A DNA stretch of 64,000 bases, taken from positions 39,555-103,554 of the forward strand of contig JAQXKZ010000028.1 of NCBI GenBank assembly GCA_029010715.1, given 5' to 3'. The translations under genes and the position numbers were made by a program. This DNA comes from Clostridiales bacterium (lineage in GTDB: Bacteria > Bacillota > Clostridia > Oscillospirales > Oscillospiraceae). Below the pieces are notes generated by a model. It was not told where the DNA came from. It worked only from the letters and a program-made list of their open reading frames with translations, and did not search any database. This document shows, one piece after another, positions 34,216 to 42,401 of the stretch; the stretch's first letter is position 1; each line of letters opens with the position of its first letter.

Positions 34216-34968
34216 ATGATCTCATCCGTTTCCCGTGCCGCGATGGGCACGGGCTTTATCTTCCTCATGACCTCGCTCGGCGCGGCGATGGTGTTTCTCT
34301 TCCCCGGCGGGATGAAACTGCGTTTTCAGGCCGTGATGATGGGCTTTGCCGGCGGAGTGATGATGGCGGCGTCTGTGTGGAGCATGCTTCTTCCGGCGCT
34401 GGAACAGGCGGAGGAGCTGCCGATGCCCTGCTGGGTGCCCGCGGCGCTCGGCACGCTTGCCGGGACGGTGTTCCTCGCGGCGCTGGATTCCCTTGCCGCG
34501 CGGCGCATAAAAAGAAGCGCTGTCCCGGCCGCGAATGACTCGCTGCTGATGACCGCCATAACTCTGCATAATATTCCCGAGGGCATGGCCGTCGGCCTGG
34601 CCTTCGCTCTTGCCGGCAATGCCGAAGGCCTTACCGCAGCCATTGCTCTTTCGCTCGGTATCGGCGTGCAGAACTTCCCCGAGGGGGCTGCGGTCTCGCT
34701 GCCGATGCGCCAGCTGGGGCTGAGCCGCGGCCGCGCTTTCCTCATGGGCGTTTTCTCCGGCGCGGTCGAGCCAGTCTTCGGTATGCTTGCCGTGTTTGCC
34801 GCCTCCGGTGTGCATGTGCTCATGCCGTGGCTTTTGAGCTTCTCCGCCGGCGCCATGATTTATGTCGTGGTCTGTGAACTGATACCTGCCGCAAAGGATC
34901 GTCCGGGTCTCTTCGGATTCATGGGCGGTTTTTTGATGATGATGATCCTTGACGTCGCTCTGGGCTGA
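34216..34968 (+). CDS. ZIP-family metal transporter (GufA/ZupT type)
   Basis: A 250-residue permease with about eight helices. The metal path is marked by HNIPEG in helix 4 and QNFPEGAA in helix 5; glutamine in place of the second histidine is the GufA-type variant. A conserved final segment reads ILDVALG. It should import zinc or another divalent ion. The histidine-rich cytosolic loop seen in many ZIPs is absent. The start ATG is poorly served (AAGGCGC), and a later in-frame methionine is possible. Confidence 0.88.
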   Translation: MISSVSRAAMGTGFIFLMTSLGAAMVFLFPGGMKLRFQAVMMGFAGGVMMAASVWSMLLPALEQAEELPMPCWVPAALGTLAGTVFLAALDSLAARRIKRSAVPAANDSLLMTAITLHNIPEGMAVGLAFALAGNAEGLTAAIALSLGIGVQNFPEGAAVSLPMRQLGLSRGRAFLMGVFSGAVEPVFGMLAVFAASGVHVLMPWLLSFSAGAMIYVVVCELIPAAKDRPGLFGFMGGFLMMMILDVALG

Positions 34969-35181
34969 ATCTGCCGCGTCCCTGCGGTACGGCTGCCGTA
35001 AACGCTTAGCGGAGGAAAAACACGCCGGCTGCCGTTAATAATGAAAGGTCCGCATGAATATCATTACTGCGGGCACGTTTATCTGCTTCTGTAAGTGCGT
35101 ACTGACCGGAATATAAACGAAAACATATTCGAAAATCCGGCAGATTCTGCAGGCCAAAATCCATAAAACGCGCATTTTTGT

Positions 35182-35221
35182 GCCGCGGATTCCGTGTTTT
35201 CGTGGGAATCCGCGGCGTTTT
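35182..35221 (+). terminator. Terminator upstream of rnf
   Basis: A perfect 12-bp stem GCCGCGGATTCC with GGAATCCGCGGC, then GTTTTCTT. It insulates rnf from read-through. Confidence 0.8.
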
Positions 35222-35351
35222 CTTAACACTGGGCGAATACGTCCGGCGTATACCGGCAAAGACTCTGCAGATCCGACAGTAACTGATAAAACAATAACAT
35301 GATTGTTACAAAATTGTTTTGTGAAATTGTCGCATTTTACAGAAAAAGTCA

Positions 35352-35381
35352 TGGACAGATTGTGAACGTTTGTGATAAAAT
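35352..35381 (+). promoter_or_regulatory. Likely promoter of rnfCDGEAB
   Basis: TGGACA (35352-35357), 18 bases, TAAAAT (35376-35381), 45 bases before the rnfC start. Confidence 0.55.
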
Positions 35382-35425
35382 GTGTCGGTAAGTAAGACCA
35401 CGTAAAAAATAACGAGGTGAAGCTA

Positions 35426-36775
35426 ATGTCCTACAAGTTCAAAGGCGGTGTGCACCCCAATTATATGAAGTCACCGGAGATTCCGACGACTGTTATAGCG
35501 CCGCCTGCACAGGTGATCATCCCTATGATACAGCACATAGGCGCCCCCTGTAAGCCTCTGGTCCAGGTAGGGGATTATGTGAAAATGTATCAGAAGATCG
35601 GCGAGAATCCGGCTCCCGTTTCCGCGCCGGTCCACGCCTCCGTATCCGGCAAGGTCGTGGCTGTCGAGCCGAGACCGCACCCCCTGGGAGACATGATAAT
35701 GTCTGTGGTTATCGAAAATGACTTCCAGGATACCCCCGAGCTCATGGAACCGCTGACTGAAGAACAGTTGAAGGATCCCGATGCTATTCTTGAGCGCATC
35801 CGCGAGGCCGGCGTTGTCGGTATGGGCGGCGCAATGTTCCCGACTGCCGTGAAGATCCGCGGCGGCATCGGCAAGGTTGATACTCTTATTATAAACGGTG
35901 CAGAGTGTGAGCCTTACCTCAACGGCGACCATCTCACCATGCTCAACTTCCCCGAGCAGCTGCTCCGCGGCATTGAACTTGCGCGTATCGCCAGCGGGGT
36001 AGAAAAGGCCTACTACGGCATCGAAAAGAACAAGCAGGATGCCATCGACCTTCTCAATTCTCTGAATCCCGCTCAGTACGGCGTAGAGATAGTCCCCGAG
36101 GACGTCAAGTACCCTCAGGGCGGCGAGAAGATGCAGGTCAAGGCGATTACCAACCGCGAAGTCAAGCCCGGCGGTCTGCCCTCCGGTGTCGGATGCAACG
36201 TGGTCAGCACCCGTACCGCATACGCGATCTACCAGGCCTGCTACGAAGGCAAGAGCGTTGTTGAGCGTATCGTTACCTACGGCGGCAGCGCGCTCAAGGC
36301 CCCTGTCAACGGCCTTACCCGCGTCGGCACACCGTTCAGCCACATTGCCGAGCAGTGCGGCGGCTTTGTCAAGACTCCGAGAAAGATCGTCCTCGGCGGC
36401 CCGATGATGGGTATCTGCGCCACCACTTTTGACGCGCCCACCGTTAAGGGCACTGCCGGCGTCCTGTTCTTCACCGAAGAAGAGGATAAGCATGTGGATA
36501 ATCCCACCTGCATCCGCTGCGGCAAGTGCATCTCCGTCTGCCCGATGAATCTCGAACCCGTCTTTATGTATATGTACTACAGCAAGGGCGACTTTGAGAA
36601 CATGCAGAAATACCATATAACCGACTGCTTTGAGTGCGGCAGCTGCTCCTTCAACTGCCCGGCCAGAATGCCTCTGACTCATGCGTTCAAGACCGCGAAG
36701 ATCATGTTCCAGGTCAAAGCAGCAAAGGAAAAGGCCAAGGCTGAAGCAGAGGCCGCTGCAAAGGAGGCCGTGTAA
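35426..36775 (+). CDS. rnfC: Rnf complex subunit C (NADH-binding)
   Basis: A 449-residue peripheral subunit that hands electrons to NAD. An N-terminal barrel-sandwich domain (FKGGVHPNYMK, about 1-110) is followed by the NADH/FMN-binding part with GVVGMGGAMFPTAVK near 132, INGAECEPYLN near 157, and two [4Fe-4S] motifs, CIRCGKCISVCP and CFECGSCSFNCP, near 370 and 410. The tail is rich in Lys/Ala/Glu. The ATG at 35426 after CGAGGTGA is preferred to an upstream GTG. It starts the order C-D-G-E-A-B usual in Clostridia and overlaps rnfD by one base. Confidence 0.96.
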   Translation: MSYKFKGGVHPNYMKSPEIPTTVIAPPAQVIIPMIQHIGAPCKPLVQVGDYVKMYQKIGENPAPVSAPVHASVSGKVVAVEPRPHPLGDMIMSVVIENDFQDTPELMEPLTEEQLKDPDAILERIREAGVVGMGGAMFPTAVKIRGGIGKVDTLIINGAECEPYLNGDHLTMLNFPEQLLRGIELARIASGVEKAYYGIEKNKQDAIDLLNSLNPAQYGVEIVPEDVKYPQGGEKMQVKAITNREVKPGGLPSGVGCNVVSTRTAYAIYQACYEGKSVVERIVTYGGSALKAPVNGLTRVGTPFSHIAEQCGGFVKTPRKIVLGGPMMGICATTFDAPTVKGTAGVLFFTEEEDKHVDNPTCIRCGKCISVCPMNLEPVFMYMYYSKGDFENMQKYHITDCFECGSCSFNCPARMPLTHAFKTAKIMFQVKAAKEKAKAEAEAAAKEAV

Positions 36776-37776
36776 TGAAGGAAAATAAAGAAAGAATTGT
36801 CCTTGACGTGGCGTATCAGCCGCAGGTGAGGACCAATACCGATACCAGACGCATCATGCTCGACGTGATTCTGGCTCTGCTGCCCGCGGTCATTGTCAGC
36901 GTTATACATTTCGGCGCCCGCGTCCTGATCGTCATGGCGACCTCCGTCGTCTCCGCCGTGTTCTTTGAGTGGGCGTACCGCAAGCTCCTGAAGAAGACCA
37001 ATACCATCGGCGACCTTACCGCCGCCCTCACCGGTCTCCTGATGGCTATGACCCTGCCCCCCCAGTCCCCGTGGTGGATGCCCATCATCGGCACTCTGTT
37101 TGCTATCGTTGTTGTCAAGCAGCTGTACGGGGGCCTCGGCAAGAACTTCCTCAACCCCGCTCTGGCAGGCCGTGCTTTCCTGATGGCCTCATATGCCGCC
37201 ATCATGGGAAATATCACTATCGACGGCGTTACCAGCGCGACCCCCCTGAGCTACATGTACAGCGGCGAGCCCATGCCCTTCACCATGGGCAACCTCTTCC
37301 TCGGCCAGATCCCCGGCTGCATCGGTGAGATCAGCGCTCTGGCTCTGCTCATCGGCGGCGTTTACCTGCTCATCCGTAAGGTCATCACCTGGCGCATCCC
37401 CGTTGCGTTTATCGGCACCGTTGCGGTCCTGACCCTGATCTTCGGCCATGCAGGTTACAGCAATGTCGACTGGATGCTTGCAAACGTCCTCTCCGGCGGC
37501 CTCATGCTCGGCGCCATATTCATGGCTACCGACTATGCCACCAGCCCCGTTACCATGCCCGGACAGCTGCTCTACGGCTTCGGCTGCGGCGCTCTGACCG
37601 TGCTTATCCGCTACTTCGGCGGCTATCCGGAAGGCGTCTCCTACGCCATCCTTATCATGAACCTCTGCGCATGGGCCATCGACAAGGGCTTCTGCCGTCC
37701 TCAGTTCGGCGTGACCAAGGAAGACATTGCCGCCCAGAAGGCAGCCGCGAAGGCAGCAAAGGAGGCAGCTAAATGA
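36775..37776 (+). CDS. rnfD: Rnf complex subunit D
   Basis: A 333-residue membrane subunit with about nine to ten helices. The covalent FMN site is TSATPLS near residue 151 (threonine in the S/T-A-T pattern of RnfD/NqrB). The segments LPPQSPWWMP near 95 and GGLGKNFLNPALAGRAF near 120-136 are also typical. It carries electrons across the membrane and forms part of the ion channel with A and E. It shares ATGA with rnfG. Confidence 0.95.
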   Translation: MKENKERIVLDVAYQPQVRTNTDTRRIMLDVILALLPAVIVSVIHFGARVLIVMATSVVSAVFFEWAYRKLLKKTNTIGDLTAALTGLLMAMTLPPQSPWWMPIIGTLFAIVVVKQLYGGLGKNFLNPALAGRAFLMASYAAIMGNITIDGVTSATPLSYMYSGEPMPFTMGNLFLGQIPGCIGEISALALLIGGVYLLIRKVITWRIPVAFIGTVAVLTLIFGHAGYSNVDWMLANVLSGGLMLGAIFMATDYATSPVTMPGQLLYGFGCGALTVLIRYFGGYPEGVSYAILIMNLCAWAIDKGFCRPQFGVTKEDIAAQKAAAKAAKEAAK

Positions 37777-38318
37777 ATAAGATAGTTAAGCTTACCATAG
37801 TTCTGTTCCTGGTCTGTGCCATCGTGGCCGGCGTCCTCGGCGTCGTGAACGCGTTCACCAAGGACCGCATCGAGGAGCAGAACCGCATAAAGACCGAGAA
37901 GGCTTACGCTGCAGTTCTCGCCTCTGACAACGGCTATACCGAAGTCAGCTTTGACAAGACCGCTTTCCCGACCGTCGACAGCATCAACGAATGCAATAAC
38001 GGCGCCGGCTGGGTCGTCACCACTACCTTCTCCGGCGCACAGGGCAGCATCACTATGGCTGTCGGCGTCGACACCGACTACAAGTGCACCGGTATATCCA
38101 TCATCTCCCATTCCGAGACCTCCGGTCTGGGCGCTGTTGCGGCCAGCACCTCTCAGGCCGGTATGGACTTCAGAGCCCAGTTCGTAGGCCAGGATGAGGC
38201 TATTGCGCTTACCAAGGCCGGCGGCGAGATCAACGCCATCACCGGTGCGACTATTACCTCCAAGTCAGTTACTGAAGCAACCTCTGTCGCCATCAAGGCT
38301 GCAGAATCCCTGGGTTAA
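37773..38318 (+). CDS. rnfG: Rnf complex subunit G
   Basis: A 181-residue protein: one N-terminal helix (5-25) and an extracytoplasmic FMN-binding domain. The flavinylation site is in ITGATITSKSV near 159, where the threonine takes FMN through a phosphoester bond. GLGAVA near 115 is conserved in the family. Attachment needs an ApbE flavin transferase, which is not in this window. Confidence 0.94.
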   Translation: MNKIVKLTIVLFLVCAIVAGVLGVVNAFTKDRIEEQNRIKTEKAYAAVLASDNGYTEVSFDKTAFPTVDSINECNNGAGWVVTTTFSGAQGSITMAVGVDTDYKCTGISIISHSETSGLGAVAASTSQAGMDFRAQFVGQDEAIALTKAGGEINAITGATITSKSVTEATSVAIKAAESLG

Positions 38319-38332
38319 GGAGGAACGGCTGA

Positions 38333-39025
38333 ATGAATATCAAGAAACAGTTTAAGGAAGGCCTTATCACCAATAACCCTGTTCTCGTCCAGCAGATCGG
38401 TATGTGTGCCACCATGGCAATCACTACCACTCTCTTCAACGGCGTTGGCATGGGCCTGTCCGTTCTCATCATCCTCACCTGCTGCAACGTTGTTATTTCC
38501 GCTATCCGTAAGATCATCCCCGATGAGATTCGTCTGGCTATCTTCGTCGTTGTCATTGCAGGCTTTGTCACCATAGTCGACCTTCTGCTTCAGGCCTTCG
38601 TACCTGCGCTGAGCTCGGCTCTGGGCGTCTTTATTCCCCTGATCGTCGTTAACTGCATCATTATCGGCCGTGCCGAAGCCTTCTGCCAGAAGATGCCTGT
38701 CGGCGCTTCCTTCTGGGACGGTATTTTCCAGGGCATCGGCTACACCTGCGTGCTCATCATCATGTGCGTTGTACGTGAGCTCCTTGGCAGCGGACGTTTC
38801 GGCGGCGGTCTTATTGACATCGCAAACGGCTTCCGCTTCACCCTCGACGGTACCGGCGGCGGCATCCAGATCTTCCCCGAGACCTTTGGCGCTTCCATAC
38901 TGAGCCTGCCTTTCGGCGGCTTCCTGACTCTCGGCGTTTTGATTGCCGTTATGCAGTATGCGCTCAAGAAATCCGCGAAGAAGCAGGAGCTTGCAGAAAA
39001 AGCTGAGAAGGAGGCTGAAGAATAA
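38333..39025 (+). CDS. rnfE: Rnf complex subunit E
   Basis: A 230-residue membrane subunit with six helices, paralogous to rnfA. It opens NIKKQFKEGLITNNPVLVQ, the standard RnfE start, and has NCIIIGRAEAF near 106, in which a cysteine near the middle of the membrane helps bind an iron-sulfur centre between RnfA and RnfE. The ATG follows AAGGAGG. The stop shares a base with the rnfA start. Confidence 0.95.
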   Translation: MNIKKQFKEGLITNNPVLVQQIGMCATMAITTTLFNGVGMGLSVLIILTCCNVVISAIRKIIPDEIRLAIFVVVIAGFVTIVDLLLQAFVPALSSALGVFIPLIVVNCIIIGRAEAFCQKMPVGASFWDGIFQGIGYTCVLIIMCVVRELLGSGRFGGGLIDIANGFRFTLDGTGGGIQIFPETFGASILSLPFGGFLTLGVLIAVMQYALKKSAKKQELAEKAEKEAEE

Positions 39026-39609
39026 TGCTGACTAACATCATTTCCATTTCTCTTGGCGCCATCCTGATCAATAACTTCATCTTCTCGCAGTTCCTTGGCT
39101 GCTGCCCCTTCCTTGGCTGCTCCAATAAGGTCGACACCGCTGTCGGTATGGGCCTTGCGGTTGTATTCGTTATGGGTCTTGCCTCCGCTATCTGCTGGGT
39201 TATAGATCAGTACATACTTGTCCCTCTGGGCCTCGCCTTCCTCCAGACCCTGGCTTTCATTCTGGTCATTGCCGCTCTGGTCCAGTTCGTTGAGATGTTC
39301 CTCAAGAAGATGGTTCCGTCCCTTTATTCTGCGCTTGGTATCTACCTGCCCCTGATTACCACTAACTGCGCTGTTCTCGGTGTTGTTCTTCTGAATGTCC
39401 AGAACAACTACAACTTCATCGAGTCTCTCGTATACGGCATCACCGGCGGCGTCGGTTTCCTGCTCGCTATCGTTCTTTTTGCCAGCGTCCGCGAGCGCGT
39501 GGAGTTCGCCGACTACCCCGAGTGCTTCGAGGGCTTCTCCATCTGTCTCGTTTCCGCTGCTCTGGTGGCCCTGGCCTTCATGGGCTTCAGCGGAATGAAG
39601 ATCTTTTAA
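39025..39609 (+). CDS. rnfA: Rnf complex subunit A
   Basis: A 194-residue membrane subunit with six helices in inverted orientation to RnfE. FSQFLGCCPFLGCS near 20-33 and TTNCAVLGVVL near 112 contain the conserved cysteines for the shared iron-sulfur site. Ion translocation across the RnfA-D-E core is coupled to electron flow; whether the ion is sodium or proton cannot be seen. It overlaps rnfE by one base. Confidence 0.95.
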   Translation: MLTNIISISLGAILINNFIFSQFLGCCPFLGCSNKVDTAVGMGLAVVFVMGLASAICWVIDQYILVPLGLAFLQTLAFILVIAALVQFVEMFLKKMVPSLYSALGIYLPLITTNCAVLGVVLLNVQNNYNFIESLVYGITGGVGFLLAIVLFASVRERVEFADYPECFEGFSICLVSAALVALAFMGFSGMKIF

Positions 39610-39628
39610 CAGGGGAGGGTGAAAGAAT

Positions 39629-40426
39629 ATGAGTACTATACTTCTTGCTATCCTCGTCCTTGGTGTGCTGGGCGGCATATTCGGCGCTCTGCTCGCCTAT
39701 GCATCCAAGATATTCCATGTTGAAGTAGACCCCAAGCAGGCGGCTGTCAGAGAATGCCTCGCCGGCGCTAACTGCGGCGGCTGCGGCTTCCCCGGCTGTG
39801 ACGGCTATGCCGCTGCTGTCGCTGCCGGCAAGGCGCCCACCAATAAGTGTGTTGCCGGCGGTGCTGAGGCTGCCGCCAAGATCGCCGCCGTCATGGGTGT
39901 TTCCGCCGGCGACGTCGAAAAGATGGTCGCTTTCGTTCCCTGCTCCGGCACCGAGGGCCATGTGGAGAAGCGTTTCAACTACTCCGGCCCCATTGACTGT
40001 CAGGCTGCCATGCTTTTCGGCGGCAAGAGCAATAAGACCTGCACCTTCGCCTGCATAGGTCTCGGCAACTGCGTCAGGGCTTGCCAGTTCGACGCTATGC
40101 ACATTGTTGACGGTGTCGCAAAGGTCGACCGCGACAAGTGTGTCGGCTGCGGCGCCTGTGCCGATACCTGCCCCAAGAGCATCATAAAGCTGATCCCCGA
40201 GAGCCAGAAGATCATGCCCGCCTGCGGCAATAAGGACAAGGGCGCAAAGGTCATGAAGATGTGCGATTTCGGCTGCATCGGCTGTATGAAGTGCCAGAGA
40301 GAGTGCCCGGCCGACGCTATTGTCGTTAAAGACAACCTCGCCGTTGTCGATGTCACCAAGTGTGTACAGTGCGGCCACTGCGCCGAAATCTGCCCGCGCC
40401 ATATCATCACTTGGTTCGGCAAATAA
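39629..40426 (+). CDS. rnfB: Rnf complex subunit B (ferredoxin-type)
   Basis: A 265-residue subunit that accepts electrons from reduced ferredoxin. One N-terminal membrane helix (3-28) anchors it, a 4Fe-4S domain with ANCGGCGFPGCDGYA near 49 follows, and then several ferredoxin-type motifs: CTFACIGLGNCVRAC, CVGCGACADTCP, CDFGCIGCMKCQREC and CVQCGHCAEICP. The ATG follows GGGGAGGG. It closes the operon just before a strong terminator. Confidence 0.95.
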   Translation: MSTILLAILVLGVLGGIFGALLAYASKIFHVEVDPKQAAVRECLAGANCGGCGFPGCDGYAAAVAAGKAPTNKCVAGGAEAAAKIAAVMGVSAGDVEKMVAFVPCSGTEGHVEKRFNYSGPIDCQAAMLFGGKSNKTCTFACIGLGNCVRACQFDAMHIVDGVAKVDRDKCVGCGACADTCPKSIIKLIPESQKIMPACGNKDKGAKVMKMCDFGCIGCMKCQRECPADAIVVKDNLAVVDVTKCVQCGHCAEICPRHIITWFGK

Positions 40427-40437
40427 AGCCTCTTAAA

Positions 40438-40472
40438 CAAAAAACCGCATGGAGTTTCTCCATGCGGTTTTT
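40438..40472 (+). terminator. Terminator of the rnf operon
   Basis: A perfect stem of AAAACCGCATGGAG with CTCCATGCGGTTTT and further T residues; it is symmetrical enough to work for the minus-strand gene as well. Confidence 0.92.
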
Positions 40473-40617
40473 CTATGCCGGAATCTGTATTGCGTGCGGT
40501 AACGGCGATGCTCCGGTATACCCGGATTTTCGTTATAAGGCCTGAACTCCTGTGCCGGCGGACGGTAGAGGACTTCAGGCGCATAATCGGCCGTGCGGCC
40601 GGCCTATGAGCGCGGAA

Positions 40618-42243
40618 TCATTTCCCGCTGAGCGCGGCGCGCGTATAATACCAGTTTTCGGTAATAGGATACATCAGCTGTTTTGAGGCCGAACATACGA
40701 TGTAGTCGCCGTACTCGCAGAGAACGGTCAGCTCGGTACCGTTCGCCTCGGTTTCAAAGAGAGCGGTATCGTATTCACATGTGCGAAAGACAAATATCGC
40801 CCGGCTGAAGTCATCCAAATAATAGATGGTCTGAATGTTTATATAGGGGATGACCTTGAATATGCAATTTTCATCCCAACAGCCGGCGATGAGCGCGCCG
40901 TCGGACCATACCGCCACGGAGGGCGCGGAGTATGCAAAGTCGCCGTACACGAGCTCGTAGCCGTTCTCCACGGCGTATTCGCATATTCTCTGCGGATCGG
41001 TCGGCTCGCCCTGCAGGGAAGTGCGCGCATTGTCCCAGTAGGTGAAATAGATGTTACATGAAGCAATGACGGCAAAGAGCAGGATAAGTCCTGTGCGTAC
41101 CCTTCCGCTGCACTTCTCCAGTATGATTACAAGAGAAAAGACGACCAGAAAGTAATACATGAAGACATAGATACGGCGCAGGTATACAAGCGACAGAGCA
41201 GCAGCCAGAATTACCCCGGCGATGCTTATGGCGGTTATCATCCAGCATATATGAACCGCGCCCGGGCCTTTTTTTAGTGCCCGCAGTACGAGTACAGCGG
41301 CATACAGTACTGTCCCCGTGTTGAATATGAACGTGACGATGAAGAAGCCTCCGAAGCCTTGCGCATAGTCAAAGCCGGTAACGCAGCGCATTGCGTCAAT
41401 GATAGTTCTGAGCGTGCCGCTCGTTACCGCGTCAGCGGATGCGCCGCCATGGAGGTATATGGTTTGCTGGCAGACGTCCAGCGCGCGTATTAACACGAGA
41501 CCGCAGAGATTAGCCGCCGCGTACGCCGCGGCCCGGATGAGCGTCATATACTGCCCGCGGGAGTAAAAACGGCCTGTCCTTATTTTTCTGTACACTGCGG
41601 CGCACAGCTCAAAGGCGAGAATGGGCAGAATGCTTATGCAGGTCTGCCGCAGACTCTGCATACCGGTGCAGAAGCAGAGAAACAGCGAAAGGACGAACGG
41701 GACCGGACGCAGCCTCCCGTCACCGAAAGCGCGGATATAGTCGCCCATTATCACAAAATAGCTTATCGTGTAGCAGGCGTAGAAGCTCGCCATGATGAAA
41801 AACAGCTGTCCCTCGTCCTGCCTGACGGCGTCCGGCACGGAAACGACCGCGACGACCATGAGCAGGGAGCAAAGACGTATGAGCCGTTTTCTTACGAACG
41901 GACGCAGCAGCCAGTCCAGCGATACAAGTATCAGCAGGGACATCACGGTCGTGGCAAGCTCCATAGAGGTGTTCATACTGCCGGTGAGCCCATAAAAGAG
42001 AGCCGAAAGGGCAGGCGTTGCGACCACGTAAAACTGATTCCCGAACACATAGTTTTCGGGGAAGAGCGTTTTCTGTTCCCACATCAGCCGCGCGACCAGC
42101 GTGTCTTCATACATGTCCGGCGTGCAGAAACGCACGAAGCCCGCAAAGTTGATTATCCCGAATACCGCGAAGTATCCGAGGAGAACAATTATGATAACGG
42201 CGGACAGGACACGCTCATTTTTATCACTGATGGTCTTTATCAT
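40618..42243 (-). CDS. Polytopic membrane protein of unknown function
   Basis: A 541-residue protein with about ten to eleven membrane helices up to residue 405, then a soluble C-terminal domain of roughly 135 residues with many aromatic and acidic residues. The first extracytoplasmic loop holds CTPDMYEDTLVARLMWEQ; an acidic loop after helix 1 and this layout recall GT-C glycosyltransferases and O-antigen/mannosyl transferase-like proteins, but no definite motif proves it. The gene stands alone, convergent with rnf and divergent from the ABC-F gene. The ribosome site is CAGGAG. Confidence 0.65.
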   Translation of the reverse strand: MIKTISDKNERVLSAVIIIVLLGYFAVFGIINFAGFVRFCTPDMYEDTLVARLMWEQKTLFPENYVFGNQFYVVATPALSALFYGLTGSMNTSMELATTVMSLLILVSLDWLLRPFVRKRLIRLCSLLMVVAVVSVPDAVRQDEGQLFFIMASFYACYTISYFVIMGDYIRAFGDGRLRPVPFVLSLFLCFCTGMQSLRQTCISILPILAFELCAAVYRKIRTGRFYSRGQYMTLIRAAAYAAANLCGLVLIRALDVCQQTIYLHGGASADAVTSGTLRTIIDAMRCVTGFDYAQGFGGFFIVTFIFNTGTVLYAAVLVLRALKKGPGAVHICWMITAISIAGVILAAALSLVYLRRIYVFMYYFLVVFSLVIILEKCSGRVRTGLILLFAVIASCNIYFTYWDNARTSLQGEPTDPQRICEYAVENGYELVYGDFAYSAPSVAVWSDGALIAGCWDENCIFKVIPYINIQTIYYLDDFSRAIFVFRTCEYDTALFETEANGTELTVLCEYGDYIVCSASKQLMYPITENWYYTRAALSGK

Positions 42244-42342
42244 TGAATGCTCCTGAATGAAATGTCGGTTATATAAAACTACCTTAATTCAGGCCAAAAG
42301 TCAATATATGAGGCGTTAACAATGCCGTTCTGCGCCACGGCA

Positions 42343-42371
42343 TTGACAGTCCGCAGCGCAGCGTTTATACT
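42343..42371 (+). promoter_or_regulatory. Promoter of the ABC-F gene
   Basis: TTGACA (42343-42348), 17 bases, TATACT (42366-42371). Confidence 0.85.
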
Positions 42372-42401
42372 ACAGAAAAATCCATTTGAACGGAGTAAAC
42401 C

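Larger units (their letters stand above)
34969..35425. other. Intergenic region before the rnf operon
   Basis: This 457-base AT-rich gap holds no credible gene; a 105-codon minus-strand frame has no homology-like features. It carries a terminator (35182-35221) and the rnf promoter (35352-35381). Confidence 0.55.

Noticed and set aside
35035..35352. A 105-codon minus-strand frame before rnf
   Set aside because: It runs through a terminator and the rnf promoter region and has no domain or ribosome site.
35471..36682. A 403-codon frame antisense to rnfC
   Set aside because: Shadow of the rnfC codon pattern; rnfC is unambiguous.
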